Source of the DNA: an uncultured Lachnospiraceae bacterium
GTDB taxonomy: Bacteria; Bacillota; Clostridia; Lachnospirales; Lachnospiraceae
Direction of reading: 5' to 3'
Length of the DNA: 51,134 nt
Assembly (NCBI GenBank): GCA_947382415.1
Contig: CANCYO010000015.1
Coordinates: 1 to 51,134 of the forward strand
Within the stretch, counting starts at the first letter, position 1. Each line of letters begins with the position of its first letter. Shown here piece by piece: positions 42,227 to 51,118 of the stretch. The notes beneath the pieces are model-generated. The model was not told the DNA's origin. It did no database searches and saw nothing but the letters and a program-made list of their open reading frames with translations. The position numbers and the translations under genes were made by a program.

Positions 42227-42733
42227 ATGAGCGCAAAGACTAAAATTGTGGTACTTCATATGAAGGAATTGATCTATACAGGTATCTTCGCCACATTGGG
42301 CATTCTGCTGGTTATCATGCTGGTTGTCATGTTCCTGCCCAAAGATAAAGAAGAAACGCCTGACACGCCTGAAGTACCTCCCCAGACAGTATCGCCCGAC
42401 ACCCCGACTGCGACCTCTGCAGCCGCCTACATACCCGGAGTCTATACTACCGAACTGGTGCTGGGTGGACAGTCCATCGATGTGGAAGTCATCGTGGGAC
42501 AGGAAGCCATCACCTCCATACGTCTGGTAAACTTAAGTGAATCCGTAACCACCATGTATCCGCTGCTGGAGCCTGCGTTGGAATCCATCTGTAATCAGGT
42601 CTACGAAACGCAGTCTCTGGACAATATCACCTATACTGCGGACAGCAAATACACCTCCCTCGTACTGTTGGAGGCAATTCGCAACTCATTGAATAAAGCC
42701 CAGCCGGAAGGACAGCAGGGAAACGCAGACTGA
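42227..42733 (+). CDS. membrane-anchored protein with degenerate FMN-binding-like domain
   Basis: A 168-residue protein. One transmembrane helix at about 17-36 (YTGIFATLGILLVIMLVVMFL), then a Pro/Thr-rich linker (40-65), then a domain from YIPGVYTTELVLGG to the C-terminus. That domain follows the FMN-binding (RnfG/NqrC C-terminal) pattern: G-x-Y, a VEVIVGQEAITSI strand pair, and at the end DNITYTADSKYTSLVLLEAI, which aligns with the D-x-x-S-G-A-T-x-T-S flavinylation site. The SGAT core is replaced, so covalent FMN is doubtful. Divergent from glnA, followed by a hairpin. GGGAG and AAGG precede the ATG. Confidence 0.75.
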   Translation: MSAKTKIVVLHMKELIYTGIFATLGILLVIMLVVMFLPKDKEETPDTPEVPPQTVSPDTPTATSAAAYIPGVYTTELVLGGQSIDVEVIVGQEAITSIRLVNLSESVTTMYPLLEPALESICNQVYETQSLDNITYTADSKYTSLVLLEAIRNSLNKAQPEGQQGNAD

Positions 42734-42761
42734 GAGAGGGAGGCAAACGCCTCCCCCTCTC
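42734..42761. terminator. GC-rich hairpin between convergent genes
   Basis: GAGAGGGAGGC / GCCTCCCCCTCTC with a four-base AAAC loop and a small bulge starts just after the stop at 42731-42733. T-runs are weak on both sides (TGTTC and then ATTTT further on the plus strand), so it is a likely but imperfect terminator for the + gene. Confidence 0.55.
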
Positions 42762-42794
42762 TGTTCATACCGGTATTTTAACTAATTTAACCGC

Positions 42795-44708
42795 TTAACT
42801 CAACTGCTCAAGCTGCGCCATCCATGCGGCCACGCTGGCATCGGAGGGCATACGCAGGTCTCCTCTGGGAGAAACCGCCACGCTTCCAACCTTGGGGCCG
42901 TCCGGCAGACAGGAGCGTTTGAACTGCTGGTTGAAGAATCTGCGGTAAAAGGTCTTAAGCCACTTGAGAATGACCGCATCCTCATACAATCCCTTAAAGG
43001 CCAGCCCGGCCACCCGATATACCTTTTCCGGCTCAAATCCACATCGAAGCATATAGTATAAGAAGAAGTCGTGCAGCTCATAGGGCCCCACCAAATCCTC
43101 TGTCTTCTGAGCAATCTTACCCTCCACCGGCGGCAGGAGCTCCGGACTCACAGGAGTGTCCAGCACATCCAGCAAAAGCTCCGAAAGCTCTCGATTGCCG
43201 CAGGTATCGGCATAATAGCGGACCAGATGCCGCACCAGCGTCTTCGGCACACCCGCATTCACCCCATACATTGACATATGATCCCCATTATAGGTAGCCC
43301 AGCCAAGGGCGAGCTCCGACATATCTCCGGTTCCGATGACCAGTCCGCCCTCGCGGTTGGCAATATCCATCAGAACCTGTGTCCGTTCTCTGGCCTGTGC
43401 GTTCTCATAGGTGGCGTCATGTCTGTCCATACTCTGCCCAATATCCCGAAAATGAAGGGTTACCGCCTCCCGAATATCTATTTCCTCCAGCGTCACGCCA
43501 AGGGTCTCAGACAGCTTGCACGCATTGTCATAGGTTCTGTCCGTGGTTCCGAAACAGGGCATGGTCACGGCGAAAATCCCCTTTCTGTCCAGCCCCAGCA
43601 GATCAAAGGTACGCACAGTCACCAGCAGCGCCAGCGTGGAGTCCAGTCCGCCCGATATGCCAATCACCGCGGCCTGAAGGCCCGTATGTTCATAGCGCTT
43701 CTTTAAACCATACGCCTGAATGGACAATATCTCCTCACAGCGGCGATTGCGCTGCTCCTCATCAGAGGGAACAAAGGGCGTACAGCCAAAGGTTCTGTCA
43801 AGCTGCGTCTCGCTCTGCTGCAGATGAAAGGTTACCGTGTGATAAGGAATCTGCGGCTCCTTGCCGAAAGTCCCTTTTTTGCGCCGCTCTGCCAGAATAC
43901 GGTTCACATCCAGATCCGCATAGATCGTCTCCCCCACAAAACGCTTCACCTGGGACAATATGATCCCGTTCTCCGCGATGAGATTATGCCCGCCGAAGAC
44001 CAGATCCTGCGTGGACTCTCCCTCTCCCGCGGAGGTGTAAATATACCCGGACAGCAGTCTGGCGCTGGCGGATTTTACCAGAAGCTCCCTGTACTCGTCC
44101 TTTCCCACCGTCTCGTTGGAGGCGGATAAATTGACGATCACGGTTGCGCCCATCAGCGCATGGTTGGTGGACGGCGGATTTGCCACCCAGAGATCCTCAC
44201 AGATCTCACAGCCCACCACCAGTCCGTTCATACCGGCACAACGGAACAGAAGGTTGGAGCCAAACGGGATCTCCCGGCCATCCAGGGCAAACATCGCCAC
44301 CTGATCGTTACCCTCCGCAAAATGCCTGCCCTCATAAAATTCCGCATAGACCGGTATATTTACTTTGGGTACCAGACCCAGAATCTCTCCATTTTGAAGA
44401 GCTGCCGCTACATTATAGAGCCTTCCGTCGCGCTCCATGGGCAGCCCGACAAATACCAGCGCATCCTTCCCCTGCGTGGCCCTGGCCACAGTGTACAGCG
44501 CCTGTTTTGCCTCCTCCAGCAAAAGCTCCTGAAGAAACAGATCTCCGCAGGTATAACCGGTCAGACACAGCTCGGGGAACACAATGATCTTTGCCCCTTT
44601 TTCGCAGACCGTTTCCAATTCCTCACAGACCGCCCGGGCATTATATGCCGGATCGGCCACTTTGATCTTAGGGGTGACTGCCGCCACCTTGATAAAACCG
44701 TGATGCAT
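42795..44708 (-). CDS. nadE: glutamine-dependent NAD+ synthetase
   Basis: A 637-residue two-domain enzyme. The N-terminal nitrilase-like glutaminase carries the Glu-Lys-Cys triad: glutamate in VFPELCLTG, lysine in VPKVNIP and cysteine in VVGCEICEDL. The C-terminal NAD synthetase domain has the pyrophosphate loop SGGLDSTLALL near residue 355 and GTGDMSELALGW near 455. It amidates nicotinic acid adenine dinucleotide using glutamine as nitrogen donor. ATG 44708 has GGAG three bases upstream. It follows hslO by a few bases at the end of a four-gene run. Confidence 0.96.
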   Translation of the reverse strand: MHHGFIKVAAVTPKIKVADPAYNARAVCEELETVCEKGAKIIVFPELCLTGYTCGDLFLQELLLEEAKQALYTVARATQGKDALVFVGLPMERDGRLYNVAAALQNGEILGLVPKVNIPVYAEFYEGRHFAEGNDQVAMFALDGREIPFGSNLLFRCAGMNGLVVGCEICEDLWVANPPSTNHALMGATVIVNLSASNETVGKDEYRELLVKSASARLLSGYIYTSAGEGESTQDLVFGGHNLIAENGIILSQVKRFVGETIYADLDVNRILAERRKKGTFGKEPQIPYHTVTFHLQQSETQLDRTFGCTPFVPSDEEQRNRRCEEILSIQAYGLKKRYEHTGLQAAVIGISGGLDSTLALLVTVRTFDLLGLDRKGIFAVTMPCFGTTDRTYDNACKLSETLGVTLEEIDIREAVTLHFRDIGQSMDRHDATYENAQARERTQVLMDIANREGGLVIGTGDMSELALGWATYNGDHMSMYGVNAGVPKTLVRHLVRYYADTCGNRELSELLLDVLDTPVSPELLPPVEGKIAQKTEDLVGPYELHDFFLYYMLRCGFEPEKVYRVAGLAFKGLYEDAVILKWLKTFYRRFFNQQFKRSCLPDGPKVGSVAVSPRGDLRMPSDASVAAWMAQLEQLS

Positions 44709-44717
44709 ACTCTCTCC

Positions 44718-45596
44718 TCATCTGGAACGCCGGTATAAACCCTGCAGTTCCTCCACGGAAAATACATAGTTTTTATTACAAAAATGACAATTTACCTCAA
44801 TCTCCCGGCCCTCGTCGATCATTTCCTGCAGTTCTTTTCTGCCAATGCTGATCAAAGCCCGTTCCACTCTCTCCTTATCGCAGTTACATGCGAAACTGCA
44901 GGGAAGTGTGTCCGTCACCTCGGGCTCAAGACCCTCCAGCAATGACTCCAGCATCTGTTCCGGGGAATTGCCGGCATCCAGCATCTCCGTTACAGAAGCG
45001 ATTTTCTGCAGATTCTCCTCCAGCCGGCTGATGGTCTCTTCCTCGGCAAAGGGCATTAACTGCACGATAAAGCCTCCCGCCTGACGCACGGTATTGTTCC
45101 GCTCCATAAGCACTCCCAAACCCACGCAGGAGGGCGTCTGCTCGGATACCGCAAAATAATAAGTCAGATCCTCCGCGATCTCCCCTGTCTGAAGCTCGGT
45201 CTGTCCCACATAGGGCTCCTTCAATCCCATATCCTTGATGACGCTCAGATACCCTGCCCCCACAGCTCCGCCCACATCCAGCTTTCCCATGGCATTGGCA
45301 GGCAGGATCACATCCGGCACATTCGCATACCCTTTCACATGCCCATGGGAATCCGCGGTGACGGTAAGCCCGTCCACCGGGCCGTCCCCCTTGATCTGAA
45401 GCGTCAAAATATCCTTGTCTCCCTTTAACATACTGCCCATCATGACGCCTGCGCCAAGCAGCCTCCCAAGCCCCGCCGTCACCACGGGACTGGTGTTATG
45501 GGCATTCCGCGCCTCCTCCACCAGTTCTCTCGTCGTACATGCAAAGGCGCGGATCTGGGCGTTTGCCGCCGCAGCCCGCACAATATAATCACTCAT
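44718..45596 (-). CDS. hslO: redox-regulated chaperone Hsp33
   Basis: A 292-residue Hsp33. It opens with MSDYIVRAAAANAQIRAFA, has the family GYLSVIKDMGLKEPYVGQTEL stretch and ends with the zinc-binding redox switch: CxC in FACNCDKER near residue 238 and CxxC in CHFCNKNY near residue 272. Oxidation releases zinc and turns on the holdase. I chose ATG 45596 with GAGG seven bases upstream; a frame start at 45629 lies inside the methyltransferase gene. It overlaps that gene by 8 bases. Confidence 0.96.
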   Translation of the reverse strand: MSDYIVRAAAANAQIRAFACTTRELVEEARNAHNTSPVVTAGLGRLLGAGVMMGSMLKGDKDILTLQIKGDGPVDGLTVTADSHGHVKGYANVPDVILPANAMGKLDVGGAVGAGYLSVIKDMGLKEPYVGQTELQTGEIAEDLTYYFAVSEQTPSCVGLGVLMERNNTVRQAGGFIVQLMPFAEEETISRLEENLQKIASVTEMLDAGNSPEQMLESLLEGLEPEVTDTLPCSFACNCDKERVERALISIGRKELQEMIDEGREIEVNCHFCNKNYVFSVEELQGLYRRSR

Positions 45597-46485
45597 CCCG
45601 ATACCTCTTATCTTTTTCTCTTGCAACAATATAAACTCTCTCGCTCTCCTCTGTCACAGCTTTCAGAGTATCCGCATCCAGAATTTCCAGAATATCCAGT
45701 CCAGCCTGTTCTACAAGCGCTCTCATCTGCTCCGCCTCATAGCCCCGCTGCACATGGGTCTCCGTGAAACGCCGGAACAATTCGCCCTCCTCCTGCACAA
45801 ACACAGTCAGATCGTATTCATTCAGACAGCTTTCCTCATCATACTGATTCTCCCAGATAAAGCTGCAGTCCTCACGATTCTCCGCAATGGTAGTATCTCC
45901 GATGACCTCCCGATACTTATACACCGTATTAAAGTCAAATATGAACAGACCGCCCGGATAAAGATAATTATTCACCAGTCGAAATACCTGCAGCAGCTCA
46001 TCCTCCTCCAGAATATAATTCAGGGAGTCGCAGACACTGATCACCGTTCCCACCGTACTGTAAAGCTCCAGCTCACGCATGTCCTGCTGAAGATAAAGAA
46101 TCTCCGCACCGCTCATTTCCCGCTTTCTCATGGCAATATCAAGCATGGCAGGGGCATTGTCCACCCCGATCATATCATATCCCTTCTGATACAGAAGCTC
46201 CGTCAGCACACCGGTGCCGCAGCCAAGATCCAACACCAGATCCCGCTCCGCGGCCAGGACAGCATCCGTGGCCAGGATATCATCCATCTCCCGGATATCT
46301 TCTATCTCCTGAATATCCTCCGTTCCCCGGACATCCTCCGTCCCTTGGATATGTTCGCCGCGCACGGGCTTAGATACCCCATACTTCTCCATCCATGCAG
46401 TCAGGGTATCACACCACGTCTCATAGGGCACATTGTCCATCAGTTCATCATAAATTTCCGCAAAATCAGAGTACGTCTCCGCCAT
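45589..46485 (-). CDS. class I SAM-dependent methyltransferase
   Basis: A 298-residue methyltransferase. Motif I reads LVLDLGCGTGVLTELL near residue 95, followed by GVDNAPAMLDIA and, at motif IV, ISVCDSLNYI. The beginning (YSDFAEIYDELMDNVPYETWCD) is typical of small-molecule methyltransferases of this group in Firmicutes. Between this start and motif I sits an insert of hexapeptide repeats (about residues 43-68) not expected in the family. The substrate is unknown. ATG 46485 has AGGTG five bases upstream; GTG 46491 is in frame. It sits between a membrane protein gene and hslO. Confidence 0.9.
   Translation of the reverse strand: MAETYSDFAEIYDELMDNVPYETWCDTLTAWMEKYGVSKPVRGEHIQGTEDVRGTEDIQEIEDIREMDDILATDAVLAAERDLVLDLGCGTGVLTELLYQKGYDMIGVDNAPAMLDIAMRKREMSGAEILYLQQDMRELELYSTVGTVISVCDSLNYILEEDELLQVFRLVNNYLYPGGLFIFDFNTVYKYREVIGDTTIAENREDCSFIWENQYDEESCLNEYDLTVFVQEEGELFRRFTETHVQRGYEAEQMRALVEQAGLDILEILDADTLKAVTEESERVYIVAREKDKRYRDE
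46279..46350 (-). repeat. 18-bp repeats in the methyltransferase gene
   Basis: Four imperfect in-frame 18-base units encode IQGTED, VRGTED, IQEIED and IREMDD, an acidic insert before motif I of the methyltransferase. Confidence 0.75.
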
Positions 46486-46493
46486 ACGCACAC

Positions 46494-46970
46494 CTACATG
46501 GCCAGGCCGATAGCGCCGAATACACCTGCACTGAGAAGCCCCATAATGACTCCGGCCAATATCACGCCTAACAGCACTGCCGTCACACTGGATTTAAAAT
46601 CCATATCCAATAGGCTGGCCGCCAGCGTTCCCGTCCAGGCGCCTGTGCCGGGCAGAGGAATGCCTACGAACAACAACAGCGCCACAAAAAGACCTCTTCC
46701 TGCCTTCTGCTGCAGCTTTACGCCGCCCTTGTGCCCCTTCTCCAGACAGAACGTGAAAAATTTCCCGATGACCGGTTTGTCGGCTCCCCATTCCAGCACC
46801 TTCCGCGCAAAGAGAAAGATGATAGGTACAGGCAGCATATTCCCCAGAATACAGATAATATAGCTGGGCAGAAGCGGCAGATCAAAACCCACCGCATAGG
46901 GAATCGCACCGCGCAGCTCGATCAGAGGCACCATAGAGATCAAAAAGATAATCAAATAATTTTTCAGCAT
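46494..46970 (-). CDS. small multidrug export-type membrane protein (COG2426)
   Basis: A 158-residue hydrophobic protein. Family marks are MVPLIELRGAIPYA at the first helix turn, a second helix with GNMLPVPIIFLFAR and the GIPLPGTGAWTGTLAA loop before helix three; about four to five membrane segments. This matches the 'putative small multi-drug export' family, whose transport function is not well proven. It is the first gene of the run with the methyltransferase, hslO and nadE; its stop overlaps the region just before the methyltransferase start. Confidence 0.88.
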   Translation of the reverse strand: MLKNYLIIFLISMVPLIELRGAIPYAVGFDLPLLPSYIICILGNMLPVPIIFLFARKVLEWGADKPVIGKFFTFCLEKGHKGGVKLQQKAGRGLFVALLLFVGIPLPGTGAWTGTLAASLLDMDFKSSVTAVLLGVILAGVIMGLLSAGVFGAIGLAM

Positions 46971-47028
46971 AAACCTGCTCCATTCTTTTTATTATTATGT
47001 TTCATGTCCACTTGTTTTATCCGTCCCG

Positions 47029-48093
47029 TCAGCACTGATAACTGCGGATAAATTCCTTTAAAAATGCAATCAACGCATCCATCTCCTGATCCGTTCCCAC
47101 TGTGATGCGCAAATATTCCGCAATCCTTGGTTTATTCCAGTGCCGCACATAGATATCCCGTTCCCTCAGCGCCTGGAATATCCGCTCCGCCGGGATTGTA
47201 TCATGTTTTGCAAAAATAAAATTTGCCGCTGAGTCCGGGAAGGAAAATCCCAGCTCACGAAGCTCTCCCTTCACCCGCTCTCTGGTGCGCACGATCTTAC
47301 CTGTAGTCTCCTTAAACCAGGCATCGTCCCGCACAGCCTCCACTCCCAACACCTGTGACGGATAATTCATGGTGTAGGAATTAAAGGAAAACTTCACATC
47401 CTTCAGATAAGCGATCATTTTCTCACTTCCGATGCAGAAACCGATCCGCAGTCCCGCCATGGCTCTGGACTTGGAAAAAGTCTGCACCACCAGCAGATTA
47501 TCATACTTTTCCAGAAGAGGCAGCGCACTGACTCCCCCAAAGTCCACATAAGCTTCATCCACGATCACCACCACATCCCGGTTTGCCTGCAATATCTCCT
47601 CCACCAGATCCAGCCCCTCTGCCAATCCCGTGGGCGCATTGGGATTGGGGAAGATCACGCCGCCGTTTGGCTGTCTGTAATCCTCCGGACGGATATGCCA
47701 GTTTTCATCCAGAGCGCATGTGCGGTACGGAATCCGATACAGCTCTGCCCACACATCATAAAAAGAATAAGTGACATCCGGAAATAAAATCGGCTTCCCG
47801 CTGTTAAAAAATGTCATAAAGGCCATAGCCAGTACATCGTCCGAGCCCACACCCACAAACACCTGCTCCGGCTTCACTCCGTAATACTCAGCCAATGCCT
47901 TCGTCAGCGGCATCGCATCCGAATCAGGATACAGCCTCAGAGCGTTTATGTCTAACTGTGCCGCCAGCCTCGCCACTCCGGGCGCAGGCGGATATGGACA
48001 CTCATTGGTGTTGAGCTTGATCATATTGGGCCTGTTGGGCTGCTCCCCGGCCACATACGGCACTACTTTTCGTACATTTTCTTCCCATTTCAT
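47029..48093 (-). CDS. hisC: histidinol-phosphate aminotransferase
   Basis: A 354-residue fold-type I aminotransferase. Features are IKLNTNECPYPPAP at the N-terminus, VGVGSDDVLAM, NPNAPTG, VDEAYVDF and the PLP lysine in VVQTFSKSRAMAGLRIG. It makes histidinol phosphate from imidazole acetol phosphate; related isozymes may also use aromatic amino acids. No other his gene is in the window. GGAG is 8 bases before ATG 48093. Confidence 0.93.
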   Translation of the reverse strand: MKWEENVRKVVPYVAGEQPNRPNMIKLNTNECPYPPAPGVARLAAQLDINALRLYPDSDAMPLTKALAEYYGVKPEQVFVGVGSDDVLAMAFMTFFNSGKPILFPDVTYSFYDVWAELYRIPYRTCALDENWHIRPEDYRQPNGGVIFPNPNAPTGLAEGLDLVEEILQANRDVVVIVDEAYVDFGGVSALPLLEKYDNLLVVQTFSKSRAMAGLRIGFCIGSEKMIAYLKDVKFSFNSYTMNYPSQVLGVEAVRDDAWFKETTGKIVRTRERVKGELRELGFSFPDSAANFIFAKHDTIPAERIFQALRERDIYVRHWNKPRIAEYLRITVGTDQEMDALIAFLKEFIRSYQC

Positions 48094-48198
48094 GGCATTT
48101 TCTCCTCAACCTACTTAAATAGATATTTTAACATGCTTCTGATTATTCGTCCAGTATTTCCCACAAAACGCAGACAAAGAAACAAAGATAATAGAAAC

Positions 48199-48228
48199 CG
48201 CAACTCCCGGATTTTTCCAGGAATTGCG
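48199..48228 (-). terminator. terminator of the FIST/chemoreceptor operon
   Basis: On the minus strand CGCAATTCC pairs with GGAGTTGCG (nine pairs, one G-U) around a loop of about 12 bases, followed by GTTTCTATTATCTTTG. It lies 24 bases after the chemoreceptor-like gene. Confidence 0.6.
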
Positions 48229-48251
48229 GCGCGCATATTTAAGAATACATT

Positions 48252-49208
48252 TTATTTTACAACCATGTCTTTTCCGTTATATTCTTCACAGATATACGGC
48301 AGTTGTCCGAGTATATTATTGATATCCTCAAATAACACGCTTTTGCGGGACAACTGCTTTTTCAGCTTGAACAATGTTTCATCCAGACCGGCATACATAT
48401 CCTTTTCATGTCCGATCTCCGTTCGGATATTCTCTGCCTCCGACTGCGCACACAGAACATTTTGAACCGTCCGCTCCGTTTTCTCCTTGACATCATGAGC
48501 AATCCTGTTAAAGTTCGTGATTGCGCCCTGCGTGTCTTTCGCGTTCTCAACATTATTGTCTACCAGCAGGTTCATGGATTCAAAACTCTCCAAAAGTTTA
48601 TTTTCCCGGGACTCTACTTTTGCCATCGTGCCATTGATCTGCCCCACCAGTACCTTTGTATCGGAAGCCAGGGAGTTGATCTCATCTGCGACTACCGCAA
48701 AGCCCCGTCCTGCATCGCCTGCCCGCGCCGCTTCAATACTGGCATTCAGAGCAAGCAGATTCGTCTGGGACGCGATCTGCGTGATGTTCTCCGTCGTGTC
48801 GCGGATCTCTCCAAACGCCGCCAGAAATTCATCTAATACGGCATGAATATCTTTAATTGAATCTTTGATATGAGAAATCTCTTCTATCAGATACGTCATT
48901 TTCTCATTGCCATTGGCGCTGGTTTCCACGATCGTGTCCGCCACGCTCTGCAGCTCCTCATTGACGGCAATGATATCGTGGAACTGCTCGCCAAACTGAT
49001 TTACATTACCTATGATCGTCGTTGATTTGTCCTGAAGCCGTTTTGCAACTGCTTCAATATCAGCCATATCCTTTAAGGTCTGTTCCTCTTCCTCGTTGAT
49101 ATCTTTATGTTTCCTGACCAAAAATCCAATGGCGTCCATGATCGCCCCCAAACGGATCTTTTCTGTTTTGAACGCTTCTGTTTTCTCCTTTTTATTCCTG
49201 CCAAACAT
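48252..49208 (-). CDS. soluble methyl-accepting chemotaxis-type protein
   Basis: A 318-residue protein, helical throughout. The conserved hairpin of chemoreceptors is present near residues 150-185: ITQIASQTNLLALNASIEAARAGDAGRGFAVVADEI, here with the usual EAARAGE replaced by EAARAGD. There is no transmembrane segment and no recognisable sensory domain; the first 60 residues are charged. It follows the FIST protein gene by 12 bases, so the FIST protein is the likely sensor partner. Target could be CheA, or the pair may act outside chemotaxis, as no che genes are here. GGGGGAAGG precedes the ATG. Confidence 0.9.
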   Translation of the reverse strand: MFGRNKKEKTEAFKTEKIRLGAIMDAIGFLVRKHKDINEEEEQTLKDMADIEAVAKRLQDKSTTIIGNVNQFGEQFHDIIAVNEELQSVADTIVETSANGNEKMTYLIEEISHIKDSIKDIHAVLDEFLAAFGEIRDTTENITQIASQTNLLALNASIEAARAGDAGRGFAVVADEINSLASDTKVLVGQINGTMAKVESRENKLLESFESMNLLVDNNVENAKDTQGAITNFNRIAHDVKEKTERTVQNVLCAQSEAENIRTEIGHEKDMYAGLDETLFKLKKQLSRKSVLFEDINNILGQLPYICEEYNGKDMVVK

Positions 49209-49220
49209 AATCCTTCCCCC

Positions 49221-50324
49221 CTAGTGTTCTCTCATAAAGACAGCGCAGACCATGGACTGGTTGACATGCTGCTCCACATATTGTTCCCCGTCGCTGACCA
49301 TACCAAGATGAACGCCGCCGGACATCTCCTTCATCATCCGCGCATAAGCAGACGTATAGGAGTTCTTCTCGAAAAACAGGAACCGCAAAATGCAGTTGAT
49401 CGATATGATTCCTACAACCCGGCCTGTCTTCGTTACCGTTTTCATGGTATTTTCCATATAACCCTGATAATCCTCTTCAATGTCGGTAAAACAGATCAGG
49501 TCGTTTTTCTGAACATTTTTATAGGTGGAAATACTTCTATTGGAATTAAAGCTGAAAATAGCGGTTATGTAATTTTCTGCCCCCACAATACGATCCAGCG
49601 GATTTTTGAACACGCCATCCCCCACATTGGCATCCGAATATCCCAATTCCTCCTCATAGACATCCATGGCTTTACGGCCGTCTATCTCAAACACGGTTCT
49701 GCCGTCTTCGGAAGCGCGTGTCACCCTGTGCGTGACAGGCCGTTCACGGAACAGATTTTCCTTGACAATCTCAATTTTTCCCATCTTGCTTCCGATCACG
49801 GCATATGCAACGGCATCTGTGTAAACTTCTCCATTGCACGCCACTTTTTTAGGCTGTCCCTCCCCCGTATTGCCGGAGGTTCCGCCCAGGAGCCGCACAC
49901 CGGCCGGTTCCAGACAAATCTTCATTGTAGAGACCATTTTCTCCTCATATCCGGTGGCAAATTCCAAACATAAGGAATGAGTGCTTTTGTATTTTGACTT
50001 AATCCTGTCAAGACAGTCTCTCAATTCCGGCAAATACTTGATCGGACAGGTAGCTGCTTCTTTCAGCACGCCCACATAAACTTCCGCCTCACTCTCCTCA
50101 AAACCCACCGCTGCGATTCCCTCGGAAAAGCTTCCGCTGTCCTGAAGCATAAAGCCGGTTGTACCGATCATCTTCGTCTCCGGCATCAGCTCATGAAGCT
50201 TTGCACTGATTGCGGCAAATTGCCCGTCATCCGCGCAATATGCAATAAACGAACAGCCCTTCAGCTCAGCTGCGGCCTGTGCCGCTGCATTTTCTGCATT
50301 GCCCTGCCTGTACATTGCTCTCAT
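49221..50324 (-). CDS. FIST domain sensor protein
   Basis: A 367-residue protein with FIST N and C domains. The N-terminal part has AELKGCSFIAYCADDGQFA, MIGTTGFML and LLGGTSGNTGEGQPKKVACNGEVYTDAVAYAVI; the C-terminal part ends with YTSAYARMMKEM ... EQHVNQSMVCAVF. FIST domains are predicted small-ligand, possibly amino-acid, sensors found beside chemoreceptors, kinases or cyclases. I chose ATG 50324 with GGAG nine bases upstream; the frame is open to 50411, but that stretch has no start site. It is the first gene of the pair with the chemoreceptor-like protein. Confidence 0.9.
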   Translation of the reverse strand: MRAMYRQGNAENAAAQAAAELKGCSFIAYCADDGQFAAISAKLHELMPETKMIGTTGFMLQDSGSFSEGIAAVGFEESEAEVYVGVLKEAATCPIKYLPELRDCLDRIKSKYKSTHSLCLEFATGYEEKMVSTMKICLEPAGVRLLGGTSGNTGEGQPKKVACNGEVYTDAVAYAVIGSKMGKIEIVKENLFRERPVTHRVTRASEDGRTVFEIDGRKAMDVYEEELGYSDANVGDGVFKNPLDRIVGAENYITAIFSFNSNRSISTYKNVQKNDLICFTDIEEDYQGYMENTMKTVTKTGRVVGIISINCILRFLFFEKNSYTSAYARMMKEMSGGVHLGMVSDGEQYVEQHVNQSMVCAVFMREH

Positions 50325-50550
50325 ACAGTTTTTCTCCCCCCATGATAAGTCTGTAAAAAACAAAACGCTTACAGAGTTATTCCTTTTTTGAACAGGCAAA
50401 AGGATGTGCATATCTCATCTCTGTCTGTTGGTTAATAGGCTACTTAATGCTGACAATTTGATTATACCACTTACGTACTCCACTTGCCATAATAATAAAT
50501 CTCTCTTTTGGGAATTGTGTACCCGCTGAAACGAGGGCAGTAAATTTGCA

Positions 50551-50579
50551 TTGCAGGTGACAGATATATATTCTATAAT
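50551..50579 (+). promoter_or_regulatory. promoter before the broken right-edge gene
   Basis: TTGCAG at 50551-50556, a 17-base spacer and a perfect TATAAT at 50574-50579, about 30 bases before the ATG at 50611. Confidence 0.65.
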
Positions 50580-50610
50580 CTAATATATTAATTGGGATGG
50601 GGTTGTTACC

Positions 50611-51036
50611 ATGGAAGAGCTGCTGGTTTATGCGATTTTGCTTTATGAGGAATTAGTGACAGAAAACGAATACAATAAACGACTGGATGAATTATTTCTC
50701 AGCACTCCCGAAAATGATGATTTGCTCTATTTGGAATGGGAAACAGATATCAAAAAAGCTATTATTTATGTGAGAACACATATTGATTACAATAGTTTTG
50801 ACCTTGAACGGTTTGGCAGAATTTTGATGAGCAAATTAAAGGTGATCTACGAAAATTGTTCAGATATCAAATATTTTTCAAGTCGAATGTATAGCTTATG
50901 AGAAAGTCTTCCCGGAAACATTCAGGACATAGAACCATTTTGGACTCTCTGTTATGCTGATGACCCTTTATCATGGGGAGATGAAGAACAGACAAGAAGC
51001 ATTTATGAACATATGCTAAGTTACTATATGAATTAA
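50611..51036 (+). pseudogene. hypothetical gene interrupted by an in-frame TGA
   Basis: The reading frame gives 96 residues (MEELLVYAILLYEELVTEN...) to a TGA at 50899-50901, then continues with no break for 44 more codons (ESLPGNIQDIEPFW ... DDPLSWGDEEQTRSIYEHM) to TAA at 51034-51036. The segment after TGA has the same protein-like character, and the context MYSL-stop-ESLPGN is where I would expect a Trp, one base (TGG to TGA) away. The intact protein would be 141 residues, acidic and helical, of a family resembling small Firmicute unknowns. Promoter and terminator are both intact, which suggests a recent nonsense mutation or a sequencing error. No function is known. Confidence 0.7.
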
Positions 51037-51082
51037 GCTAATAAATCGATTCCGGTTGAAGAATTGTCATACTTCCACCAAA

Positions 51083-51118
51083 AAGGCTTTCGGAGGAATC
51101 CCCGAAAGCCTTAATTTT
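51083..51118 (+). terminator. strong intrinsic terminator
   Basis: A perfect eleven-base-pair stem AAGGCTTTCGG / CCGAAAGCCTT with an eight-base loop, then AATTTTAC. It lies 46 bases after the final TAA of the interrupted gene. Confidence 0.85.
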
